From positions 1 through 64,000 of the forward strand of contig JAACJM010000115.1 in NCBI GenBank assembly GCA_013368315.1: a DNA stretch of 64,000 bases, written 5' to 3'. The number at the start of each line of letters is the position of its first letter. Within the stretch, counting starts at the first letter, position 1. Both the position numbers and the translations under genes were made by a program. Source of the stretch: Tetrapyrgos nigripes (lineage: Eukaryota; Basidiomycota; Agaricomycetes; Agaricales; Campanellaceae). The notes beneath the pieces are model-generated. The model searched no databases and was not told the DNA's origin. It saw only the letters and a list, made by a program, of their open reading frames with translations. Of the stretch, positions 41,978-52,423 are shown piece after piece.

Positions 41978-44842
41978 ATGTCTCAACAGCATGTACAAAA
42001 AGCTTTACTTCTTGAAAGCAAACAGGGTCGCTTCGTTGTCTCTACATTCCCAAAACCTACTTCGGCTCCTCCCGGAGAGCTCGTTGTAAAGGTCCATGCT
42101 GCGGCTTTGAACCCGGTCGATTGGGTGGTTCAGCATACGGGCAGATTCTTCGACAAGTACCCTGCAATCTGTGGTAATGATATCGCGGGCGAGGTAGAAG
42201 ATGTTGGAGAAGGTGTTTCGGGCTGGAAGAAGGGAGATCGTATGTGAGTGTCCTACCTTAATCGTAGACGTTGGCGATTGTTGAAAGTTCAACAGAATGA
42301 GTCAGGGCTGGCTCTCGAAGAACGAGTATGCAGGATTTCAACAATATACGCGAGTACTCGCAGAAGTAGCTGCGAAGGTGAGTACTAACCGCTGGCCTTT
42401 AGGAAAAACCCGCTAACGAACCATTTTGCAGATCCCTGAAAAGCTCTCTTACTCCAAAGCAACATCTATTCCGCTTGGTCTAGCCACTGCCGCTATAGGA
42501 TTATACTCTGACCTGCCAAACGGTATTGGCTTGAATCCTTCCTTTGACACCGTCGATTACTCGGGCCAAGCTGTTCTTGTTATCGGAGGAGCGACCTCAA
42601 TCGGGCAGTATGGTGCGTTGGCGAGTCCATTACGGCCTTTTCGTTACATTGACTACATATATGATACAGCTATTCAACTTCTTCGAATGGCCAGATTCAG
42701 TCCCATCATCACCTACGCCTCTGCTCGACATGCTGCGCACCTCAAAGCTTTGGGAGCAACTGAGTGCATTGATCGCAACGAGGTTCCATTTGCAGACCTC
42801 GCTTCGGCTGTGAAGAAACTCACGTCTGTTCCGGTCACGGTGGTCTACGACGCGGTCACTTTGCCAGAATCCGCACCAGTCGGGTACGACATTCTTGCGC
42901 GAGGAGGCAGTATGGTCTATGTGAAAGACGATTACATCAAGAACAAAGTCGAGGATAAGAAGCTCGTCAGAGTATTCGGCAGTGTACATACTCCTGCGAA
43001 TCGGGAATTCGCGGAGATAATGTATAGCAAGTTGACCAAGATGCTTGAGGATGATGTTATTGTTGTGAGTTTTCGTTCTTTGTCAGACATGCGAAGTGCT
43101 AATAACTGATTTTGACAGCCCAATAGAGTCGAAGATCTTCCCGGTGGACTAGAGGGTATTGTAGATGGTCTAGAGCGGCTGAAAGCAGGGAAAGTGAGCG
43201 GTGGAGTAGGCCGAGGCTGGCTATCGCTATGCCAAAGCCAAACGTAGTGGATAGACGTGAAGTGCTGTCTACGGCGTACATGCGAGCTGTATACTACGCG
43301 ATCACGTGACTACCAGGCCTAGGCATCCCCTCTCCCCCTACTCCATGTGCCACCCTCAAACAAGGCGACGTCCTCGTCGCCTGGAAACAACTGACCGAAA
43401 ACAAAAAAGCAATAACCTATGGATGAACCCAACCTAAATCTCGCAAAATGCGACCCAACTCCACCAAACGAGGATCTCCCACCCAATCTAACATAACCGG
43501 CTTAGGACGAAGAAATGCGGGAGATGAAGACGGTGTGAAGGTTTGGATAGGTCTATGAGCTCCAAGACCATGAGGATGCCGACGTGTGATGATGGGATGG
43601 GACTGTGGCATACTAGTGTGGGGATGTAAGTGTAATGTAGGTGTAGTAATGAATTGACGAGTTCTCTGAGATGGAAACCGAGATCGTCGAGCACGGCGTT
43701 GAAGAGAGTTGAAGGGACGAGTAGTGGAACTGTTTGAACGAAGAGCTGAAATATCTCGTGGTGGGGAAGTGGGTGGAATTAAGATTGCTGGCGGAATAGT
43801 ATCAGACTCGTCTGCCCAATTGAGCTTGTTGTCGAGTACGCTGGCAACCATAGGCTCAGAGGAGACCTCGGGTTCAGTTTGTGATGCTGCTTCAACACTA
43901 GGTTGCAGTTCTGACGTGTCAACGGCAACAGAACAACGATTTCTCTCCCTTCGCTTCTGCTCTTCCTCAAACTTCATCATCCCCATGTTCAAACCCAACT
44001 TCTTCCCTTCCTCAACATGCTCCTTGTATACCTCACTCTGTCCTGCCAAATACCCACATTTCCTTCCCGACTCAAAAGCGGCATCCCAAATAACACGAAA
44101 AATCTTCTCCTTGTTCATAGAGTCTGCTTGAGAGAGCTGTGCAAATGCCTTGTTGTAACGGCCATGGGGGTCTTGGATACCAGTGGTTACAAGGACAGAA
44201 AAAATGGGATGGGAGGACGACGGTTCTGGTTTGGGTGGTGGCGGAGACTCCGTGGTGACCCAGTTGACTGCAATGGGTGCCGGTGGTGTCTCTGAATCAA
44301 TAGCCTTGCATTTTGCTTTGTACGCATCCCCTCGTAGACCCTCTATCCAATATACGACGAATTTCTGCTTCAGCGTGCCCCAGCTGTCCATCCTAACGCC
44401 GTACCACCAATTCTCGGCATCCCCTGACAGTAGCTTCTCGAACCGTTTCGTTTTCCAAGACGGGGACTTCTTCTTGTAGCGCTCGTCGAAGGATTTGAGC
44501 CAGGTGGACGCGTCGCCAGAGCCATCAAAGGGTTGTGGGTCCATTACGTGTGACGTGGCAGCAAAAGAAGACGGGAAGCTCCGAACGACAAGGAAATGAC
44601 CAGGGAAAAGATATCCGAAAGGTGCGTGTGGTGAGAATCGCACTCTCGTCACCAGAATGGAGTAGGCCGAGGCTGGCTATCGCTATGCCAAAGCCAAACG
44701 TAGTGGATAGACGTGAAGTGCTGTCTACGGCGTACATGCGAGCTGTATACTACGCGATCACGTGACTACCAGGCCTAGGCATCCCCTCTCCCCCTACTCC
44801 AGCGGAGTGAAACTGATAGCTCACCCGCAAGAGACTTTGTGA
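41978..44842 (+). CDS. Zinc-type NAD(P)H quinone/enoyl reductase-like, last exon split by an LTR element
   Basis: A medium-chain reductase of the quinone oxidoreductase/trans-enoyl reductase type. It starts [12 protein letters not shown] (41978; an in-frame ATG at 41924 lies too close to the TATA box). GroES part: [35 protein letters not shown] and KKGDR. Rossmann part: [20 protein letters not shown] across an intron at 42612-42669, then [10 protein letters not shown] and [10 protein letters not shown]. The classical zinc-ligand Cys of alcohol dehydrogenases is absent, as usual in this subfamily. The last exon, reading [20 protein letters not shown], is cut after GKVSG at 43201. It resumes at 44802 with [11 protein letters not shown] and a stop at 44842; a 1.6 kb LTR element lies between. 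Translation into the LTR would stop at 43245-43247 after a short foreign tail, so a near full-length protein remains possible. Confidence 0.88.
43202..43345 (-). repeat. 3' LTR of the gag-only element
   Basis: 144 bp, identical to 44658-44801. It adds an in-frame TAG (43245-43247) to the interrupted reductase gene. The polypurine-like GAGGGTGG lies just upstream on the minus strand. Confidence 0.9.
43417..44544 (-). CDS. Gag-like protein of the miniature LTR element
   Basis: An intact 375-codon ORF on the minus strand, from ATG at 44544. The N-terminal third has the retrotransposon gag signature: [38 protein letters not shown], then [19 protein letters not shown]. The middle is charged and helical ([20 protein letters not shown]) and may be a coiled coil. 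The C-terminal part is Ser/Pro/Arg-rich, with basic patches that could bind RNA; there is no CCHC knuckle. The frame stays open upstream to the primer-binding site, but that part lacks ATG. Its likely job is to make particles that package the element's RNA. Lack of stops fits recent activity. Confidence 0.78.
   Translation of the reverse strand: MDPQPFDGSGDASTWLKSFDERYKKKSPSWKTKRFEKLLSGDAENWWYGVRMDSWGTLKQKFVVYWIEGLRGDAYKAKCKAIDSETPPAPIAVNWVTTESPPPPKPEPSSSHPIFSVLVTTGIQDPHGRYNKAFAQLSQADSMNKEKIFRVIWDAAFESGRKCGYLAGQSEVYKEHVEEGKKLGLNMGMMKFEEEQKRRERNRCSVAVDTSELQPSVEAASQTEPEVSSEPMVASVLDNKLNWADESDTIPPAILIPPTSPPRDISALRSNSSTTRPFNSLQRRARRSRFPSQRTRQFITTPTLHLHPHTSMPQSHPIITRRHPHGLGAHRPIQTFTPSSSPAFLRPKPVMLDWVGDPRLVELGRILRDLGWVHP
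44635..44654 (-). other. Primer-binding site of the gag-only element
   Basis: Three bases after the 5' LTR the minus strand reads TGGTGACGAGAGTGCGATTC, complementary to a tRNA 3' end (GAATCGCAC, TCTCGTC, A, CCA: T-arm, acceptor strand, discriminator, tail). The matching tRNA would begin GACGAGA; leucine tRNA is my guess. Confidence 0.75.
44658..44801 (-). repeat. 5' LTR of the gag-only element
   Basis: 144 bp, TGGAGTAGG to CCTACTCCA, identical to the other LTR. The short length is typical of TRIM-class elements. Confidence 0.9.
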
Positions 44843-44994
44843 ATGTAGACTCGACATCTAGTGGGAGAGACTGTGTACTTGTAGAGCGAAGGAAAGCGGC
44901 GGTGCAGCGAAAACGTAGATAGGCTTGAGATAGGCAATTTTATATTTTACTCTTTCATCATCACCGGTACCGTCAAATCACATTCGCTTCGTGC

Positions 44995-45218
44995 ATGGCT
45001 TCACCTCGTAAGTTTGATCAAGTTCCTTGAGGACGGTACTATTGGAGTATGTTGTTTTCCTAGCCATGAAGGAGAATTGGAAGTAAGTCATCGTTGCCTT
45101 ATAGCTCTGGACATCCTCAGACTGACTGCCTTTTAGGATTCATAATTGGCTAGTCTTTGTGAAAAGAAAAGGCCTAATTTCCTCCTCCTCGGTTTCCCTG
45201 AACGAGTTAACATTATAA
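44995..45218 (+). CDS. Possible small spliced protein
   Basis: ATG at 44995, then MASP before a GTAAGT donor; a second mini-exon reads MKENWK before another GTAAGT donor; a third exon runs to TAA at 45218. The donors and acceptors are good consensus sites, and the short N-terminus looks like that of small mitochondrial or conserved eukaryotic proteins, but I do not recognise it. The frame of the third exon is unsure. Confidence 0.22.
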
Positions 45219-45372
45219 GTATCCTATCATCTTGGACAGCTTGTACTCACATTAGTACTGCCCTCAGTTTTGACTAATTGCTTGCTTCTGCTTGATAACT
45301 TCCAATAACTGTACAATTATCATGAACGTATCTAATACATGGCAACCGTGACGCCCTACTACATGCTCGCAA

Positions 45373-47302
45373 TCAAGATTCGTACTCGATATTCATTTTC
45401 GCAAGATTTTGGTTCACTTCTTCGACAGACTGGTTCTTCGATTTAGCCTTCTCCAGTCCCTCGGGTTCAAACACCATCTCTCCTCTCAAATCCTCGTAAA
45501 ACTCGGGACTCAAACCCGCCTTCTCTCGATCCTCCGCATTAAACGGACCCTTAATCTCACCTCTCCAATACCTCTTCACCTCTTCCCTAAACGCTTTCAC
45601 AATCTCAGCATTGCCAACACTCCCTCCCTTCACCTTCATCTCCTTCTCACAAATCCAAACAAACCATCTATGCCCAGCAGTAACGTGCGTCACTTCATCT
45701 GCGTGTATAATCTCCATTACATCAACTGTTTCGGAATCCCCTGCTTTTCGGAATCGCTCGATGGTAGCAGGATTGACGTCTAGTCCACGGGCTTCATGGA
45801 CGAGGTGGATTATGGCGAGACGGGATCGGAAGGACTCGGATGTCAAGGAAGCAGAGTCCCAGAGAGAGGCGTGGACTGGCATGCTAGCCGTATGGTGTAG
45901 AAGGGGAAATGGCTGAGAGACGAGAGCAGAGGAGGGAGCTAGGTAAAATGGTGTTGGAAGTTTAAGGTGCAGGAAATGACTGGACGATTATAGACTCACA
46001 AGTGTTTTGACTCGTCCAAAGCCATTTTTGTAAAGTCGGAGAAAAAGGCAGGAGGTAAATCTCGATGCATTGGGCCAAAGCGTGCTATAATATCCCATCT
46101 AAGTCCATGAATCCATCAGAGCTTTGGGATTTCCAATATGGACGGTGCACAAAAACTCACGCCAAATCAATGCTGCATGAATCATCGTTAACGTTAGCAA
46201 TATGAAAACAATGCTGCTGCACTCACGCCCACTGCTCGATATTTGCGAGCGCATGTAACATCACCGCCCGATTTTTCCTCCTCATGACTTTTCCGGGATC
46301 GACCATGTTCCTCTTGTACTGCGATTCTCGGGTTGGGACGTCGGGTGGTATTGGTGCACTTGCAGACTTGTTTCCTATCGAGGTGATTTTGCCTGTTCGC
46401 CAAGCCTGGACGGCGTAACGAGTACGTTCGACCTGCAGGTATGTTGGAACGAGATGTTGGCGAGTAAATTGTAGCAAAACAAACCTTGAGGGTAGGGTTT
46501 GGAGTGTTCAGGATGAGAACAGCCCATTCTATCAGTGTTTTGGGAGGGTTCTCAGTGGGTACGACAGGTTCGTCAGTGGACTTGTGTTCAGGTAATTCTT
46601 TTACATCGGGTGGAGGAGGTGGGTCGGCGAATTCTTCGGGTTTGCGATATGATGAGTTGAGTTATTTGAGCATATATGCTAGAGAGAAATTACCTTCGGA
46701 CACAGGCCTTAGTTCTACTACCCGCCAGTTGCTGCCATCCTTGGGAGGTTCCATGTAGACCTTATCCACTCCGTCTGCGGGATCTGTCTCCACAGAAACC
46801 GGATAAGTGCAAGTCTGAAGACCTGTCTCGCTTTTTCCCGTTTTCAAGTCAAAGTCATATCTGACAAGATGAAATGCAGATTAGACATCCAGGATTTTGT
46901 GTGGATCACCAAGCTAAACGGTATACCTATGCCAAGGACACACTGCAACTACGCTATCTTCATATTCTTCAATGTCCGCATGAGACATCTCCGCTCCCAG
47001 GTGAGGACAGGTAGACTCCATGACGTAGAGTTGATTGTACCATTCGGGTCGTCTTTTGGCGACTGCGGCTGTTACGGACTCGGAAGTTGAAGCTGAAGCT
47101 GAAGCCTCGTTACTTGTGGACAGTCGAAACACGATCAGTCCATGGTATTTTCCTTGCTCGGAACGGAGTGTTAGAAGGAACCTGAAATGTGATAGCAGCC
47201 GTTGGGCTGGTGAGATTCTGAAAGATGATAGTTTGTGTGATTAGCGAGGCCAAGGGATCGTCTGGACGAGATAAGTACTTGCAGGACCCGCGAAACAGCC
47301 AT
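45373..47302 (-). CDS. Rieske [2Fe-2S] - DUF455 fusion protein
   Basis: A two-domain iron protein. N-terminal Rieske domain: STCPHLGAEMSH and VCPWHRYDFDLKTG supply the Cys/His pairs of a [2Fe-2S] cluster (46850-47020). After GSNWRVVELRPVSE a consensus 61-nt intron joins in frame to EFADPPPPPDVKELPEHKS, a proline-rich linker, and then to the DUF455 ferritin-like domain: TLIEWAVLILNTPNPTLK, HALANIEQWAIDLAWDII, HEARGLDVNPATIERF, EIIHADEVTHVTAGHRWF. Glu/His residues in the helices are candidate di-iron ligands; the fold is related to MiaE-type tRNA hydroxylases. Role inferred: an oxygenase with its own electron-transfer domain; the substrate is unknown. The start MAVSRVLQ at 47302 and the first two joints are uncertain. 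The stop at 45373 follows IEYES. Confidence 0.82.
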
Positions 47303-47372
47303 AGAGACCAAAGAGATGCGTCGGTGGCTGTGTAGATTTTTTCGATACTATTTTATCCCAACCAGGTCAACG

Positions 47373-48154
47373 TCAACGATATTACCAACTTTCTCGAATT
47401 CCTTATAGCTCAAGGTGGACTCTGGCTCTCAGCTTTCCCTTTCTGCTGCCGTTTCTCCTACACCTTTTACCGGTCCTGACGGTGAACCCTCGCCAAATGT
47501 TTCCGAATTCGCCAAATACCTCGACTACATCAATCTCATGAGCTACGTCGTCTGGGTTGCCTGGAGTGAGGGTGTCGGACCCAACGACACTTACACTGCC
47601 CCTGCGAATCAATAAGGCTCTGTAGGGCCAATGTTGGCTTCCCCGTCAATCAAATCATTTTGGGTGTTGCAACCTATGACAGCTCCTACAGCGTCAAAAA
47701 GACTGACGCGTTCTCGAATGGTTCCACTACCGAACTTACTGCCTACGTCCCTTCAATAAAACTGCTTATCCTCATAGCGACTCTTCGGCCGGATCTGAAG
47801 GAGAATTGGACAGGTGTGTTGTTGTACAGACCAATGGAATAATGTGGAACGTTTGGGCCCTTGTGAAGGCGGGACTTCTCGATGAGAGCGGCAAACCCGC
47901 GGATGGAGTTCCTTATAATGATATATTTGATTCTTGCAGCCAGACAGTGAGTCTTCATCTACAGCTTCTGAGGTTGACCTTTTACTCATGATTCCGTTTG
48001 TCTTTACCAACCCCATCATATCTACAGAGCCAATGAAGAAGTCATGATCTCATTCGACAACCCCGATGCCTTTGTTGGGTTCTCTATGTGGGAAGCTGGA
48101 GGTGACCACAACGACCTCTTGCTCGATGCTATCCGTGGAACTGCTGGTTTCTGA
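47373..48154 (+). pseudogene. GH18 chitinase, truncated remnant
   Basis: C-terminal half of a fungal family 18 glycoside hydrolase: QLSLSAAVSPTPFTGPDGEP, FAKYLDYINLMSYVVW, FPVNQIILGVATYDSSYSV, then FDSCSQT and, after an intron, GFSMWEAGGDHNDLLLDAIR. The catalytic DxxDxDxE motif should lie upstream but is absent; the sequence there is the divergent Rieske-DUF455 gene. The frame also changes near 47610 and 47740. No activity is possible; this is a leftover of a chitinase gene, probably cut by rearrangement. Confidence 0.75.
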
Positions 48155-51100
48155 ATTCTGTGAAAGTGAAAATTGCTTTGAACTTGTCAGGACTGGGCAC
48201 GGACGTAACGCAATACATACATCTAATTACTATTAGTATACTTCTCTTATACTCTATCATTAATACAGTGATGAAAATGCTTCTGTATACAGTAAAAGAA
48301 AACGGTCCATTGAGTGACACAGCTCGAACCAGCCAAAAAGGAAGGTCTACCATAGTGTCTACCTGCGACTCGGTACCCTCGCTTATTACGCCTACTATCA
48401 TCTCAACCCCATCTCTTTTTCTTCGGCACGAACTCGAAAGCCCATTTTTCCTCCGCCACCTTTACAACGTCCTTGTCATGGCTCAGTATGTATTCTCCGG
48501 TAAGCCTGCATTTTGATCTTTCTGTCTCCGTAATGGTCATGATCATGAAAATGTTTTAGTTTTCTGTGGGGGCCATCTAGTAAGCTAGACTCATACCTCC
48601 AATTACGACGTAGCAATCTCCTTCAAATGCAATCTCCCTCGGGAAAGAGCCTGACTGTGACAGATGAGCTACTATAATCGCTTCTACGGCATCCTGGATG
48701 GAGAAAGAAGTCAGCTCAAATTAAACTCATTCTAGGGCATCTGCCAGTGGACACCGTAACGTGCCATGGTTGAGAAGGGGTCCTCGTGTCGGACTCACCG
48801 TAATCTCAAGTTGTGCATGGAAGAAGGAAGCAATGTCGTCAACCGAAGCCTCTATCTGTGGGCCACCTTCACTGGACATGGGATCGATGAGTGGAATCAG
48901 ACTCAGACTCAGGACTCCATCATCCCGCCGTTGACTTCTGAAGTTGCCTTCCTGGAGTCTGCGATGGTGGAGATACTGCAACGTACTGTCTCTGATGCGC
49001 AAAGCCAGCGGAATGAACCATAACTTGGACGATATGGGATCTTGTTATTCCTAGCTCTTTTTGGGCCGGTATGAAGACCAATTCTGCTTGGTTTAGACCG
49101 AGGCAGTAAACCATGGGGACTTCTTGATGTGATTTTGCGTTCAGTTGGCCGAAGAAATACACGATCAAAAACGCGTCGCTCACCTCGGATTGGTCACTCT
49201 AGGTATGTTTACACTGCGTTTATAGAGGAAGTAATTGCGCTAATGGTGGTGGTGGACAGTCAACGGTGTCACGCTGCTCGATAGGCTTCTTCTGGTCACG
49301 CAAATAAAGTTGGGGTTTCAATCCAGTCTGGTACACTCAGCTTGAACACTCACCTCCATGTTAGTCGAGTACGTCCAGTACGTTTCCCTCCTAGTACCCA
49401 GGGATTGCTCTAAAATAGGCCTTACTTAGGTCTCCTTCTGCCAGTCGAGGACTGCCTCTTGTCCTCAGGGCGTGCAAGTCCATCTCCATCTTCCGAAAAT
49501 TCCATGTTCTCGGAAAACTGATCCAAAAATGATCGTCAATACCAGATGCGAAGAATCTTCTAACAATGCTGAGCATATGCATACTGTATAGCTAACTGCC
49601 CACTGTGCCCAGGCCCCATGGAAATTTTCGCTGTCCAGCATTTCGGTGAGATTTCTAGAAAACATGAAGCAAATCAGGGCCTACGTGATCTACATACTCG
49701 AAAGGAGATATGAAGGATCAGAATATGTACATAAGGACGCGTTCGTGACGCGACGCAGATCGCGTGGGGCATCGCGTTCAGGGGAGTGCGGCGATGCGGT
49801 GTACAGCCTCACAAAAGAAGCTGGTTGTTCTGATTGTGTTACTGTATACTATCAGGCCTCTACCGCGGTATGCATGTAGAACATAGTATCATTTCTGACA
49901 TCAGAGGCTCGGAAATCTACCACGGGTGTACGATAGCTGTAGACCTTGTTGTTTCTCGAATTTTTAATTCAATGGAAAGAGCGGGTATCCGTACGGTTAC
50001 TTTTTATTGAGTCATTGGTGTTGAGCCTCGAGGCGTCTTAGCAGTACTAGGATATGGTACCTCATATACATACCTATTCGAACTTGTTCATAATATGTCA
50101 TAATGAGACGGTATTTCCGACCAGGGGATTTGTGGCGATGGTACTTAGTGGTACTTTTGTCTCAATAGGGCTATCCTCAGATGATTCCTATGGAAGATAT
50201 TAGCTATCAAGACCCTTTTGCAAATGTCTATAAACTCCACCATACATAGTCCACCATCCGACTCGGGAGTCGGAGCGCAACTGGTACCGGAAAGCTCTGG
50301 TGATACTGCATCAGCACTTTAGTATTGACCAATTATTGACTTGATTGTACTTTGTTTCAACGCGACCACTGTTTCCCGCACTCAACGTCGTAGACCACCG
50401 TTGTATTTTGAGTCTCAATATCGAACACTGATCCCTGGCGGGGTCATTCCGGGAAGGTGTCGGTTGGGCTCTACATAGCTAGAGTTCAAGTGCGTATAGA
50501 TCTATGCTCTCTGAGGAGTCGGACTGTCGGAGCATCTTCCCATCTTCTGTGCAGTCTCTGCGTTTTTGGCAGAAAAGTAACTTACAATCTGAAGTCAGGA
50601 TCATGATTACTGGCGAGGAATTGTTAGTAAGGTCTAGAGTCTCGACGCATATACGTCATGAGAAGTCTTATGCGAGGGATAACTTGATAAGTAAGGACGT
50701 GAATAAGCTGAATGAGGTAGAGAATGCAAGCTTAGTGATATCGAGAAATATGACCAAGTTTTTTGTTAATGTTCAAGCGGCTCGGACCGACTCAGTCATC
50801 ATGGATCGGACATCATCGAGATTGTGGACCTTGGATGCGACTCGACGCCTACGCGTCGGGAAACCATACCGAGCGAGGGAGAGATAAGTCATGATTGTTG
50901 GTAAAGTAGCTGGCAACTAACCCAGTACAATTGTTTCGAGGTCATTGATCCCTGACCATGTCATGATTCAGAATAACCCTGCTTAGCCCTGCCTTTGTGC
51001 TTATAGTATGTATGTAGATTGGTGCGCCCCGACGCTACCGCCGCTTCGACGATCCGGGGATCAGCAAATTGTATTTGAATATTTCAGGATGAGTATTGCC

Positions 51101-52423
51101 TACTTGAGATTCTCGAAGTAGCATTCAATGAGAGAATGAAATTGATCAAAAAGAGTTGAATCGTCCGACGAATACGGAGTCCCGACGATGAGGATGCAGT
51201 CGGACCTAGGTGAGCCAGTCACAGAGGATGTCCGAGATGCCCAGGGCTTTGTAGGAGTTAGGTTAGAGATATCCGGGTCTTAGTTAGTCGTATTACTATG
51301 GACTCTTAGTCATGAAGTTGTGGAAGTGTGAGTGAGTGGCATGATGTGGCAAATAAAGACGAAGAGCGACGAATGAACTGAGTGATCAAGATTTGCGAGA
51401 GTAAAAGAAGACATAGACAGAGATAGACTCGAGCGATTTGTGTAGTCAAAGGCCAAGTACTCAGGAAGAGAATACTAGTACCGAGGACGCCAGTCAATCA
51501 GCCGTCGGCGGTTGGGAAGGGGAAAAGACAACCCTGCATCATTGCACGACGACCTTGAACCGAGGCGAGTGCAGATGGACCAGGAGGTCTCAGGAACCAG
51601 AGAGTAGTGTAAGTTAGGCTCGTGGTGTAGTTAATGCGTTGAGTTTGAAATTAGAGAAAAAGACTATCTTCGACGACGTTCCGGCGCTCCGACTTGATGT
51701 TTGAGCCTGAGAAAAGGTGCTTGACTTTCTTGGAGTACTCTTATCTTTGCGAGTAATGAAACAGGAGAAAGAAGAAGTTGAACAACTAGAATCAGAATCA
51801 AGGACCCGGTGCGCTTTTTGGATAGTACAGGTGCTTGGAGCGGGATGCATTTTGTCCGGACATTAATCGGTCTGAGTGGGAGGAAGAGTCTGGAAGGGTT
51901 GACTCCGCAGCATAATTTTGGAAGCTGCCAGTCTTTTGTGGCAGGAAATATGCAAGCACATGCAGATAGTACAATTGGATGTTGACCGCGACCGACCTGT
52001 CAGTTGATGCGTCAAACGCTCAGAATGATGCGGGCGACGAAAACAGGAGCAACGAATGGGACTAGAGGGGCTAGAAGAGCGAAGAGAACGACGAAGGAGA
52101 GAAGGAGGAACTCTGGGTCGGTAGTGGCCGTGAGAAGGCCGTGAGAAGGAATGAGGCAAGTTGGGAATTCAGGGTTGGGAAGTCGATTATTGATGATCTG
52201 TCATCACCCCTGTATCCCCGGAAATCCGTCACTTTGCTATGTCTGATGGGGGTTTGTTAATGGTGCATAGCCTGCAATGCAAGATTTACAGGATGTACAC
52301 GATTCAGGGAACTGAGAAGAAGGGAAGAAGAAATAGACACAGAGTTGAAGGGATAAATAAAAGAGGCTAGCTGTAAAGCTGTAATTATAAGGAATACCAA
52401 ATTTGGACTGAATTTGGGGCCTG
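48155..52423. other. Long gene-poor stretch
   Basis: 4.3 kb with only short or featureless open frames on both strands (for example 48727-49002 minus, 48766-49023 plus, 50504-50887 plus). I recognise none and find no repeat ends. The last 1 kb is the likely promoter and 5' leader of the PriB-like gene; an ATAAATAAAAG word lies near 52351. Confidence 0.45.

Larger units (their letters stand above)
43202..44801 (-). mobile_element. Gag-only miniature LTR retrotransposon (TR-GAG/TRIM type, 1600 bp)
   Basis: Two LTRs of 144 bp (43202-43345 and 44658-44801) that I find identical at every base, starting TGGAGTAGG and ending CCTACTCCA. GCGG flanks both sides (43198-43201 and 44802-44805). On the minus strand a tRNA primer-binding site follows the 5' LTR, and one gag-like gene fills the interior. 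There is no protease, reverse transcriptase or integrase, so it must borrow these. Identical LTRs and an intact ORF mean very recent insertion. Confidence 0.88.

Noticed and set aside
50504..50887. 127-codon ORF in the gene-poor stretch
   Set aside because: No recognisable domain, no splice context, no conserved composition; it cannot be told from chance.
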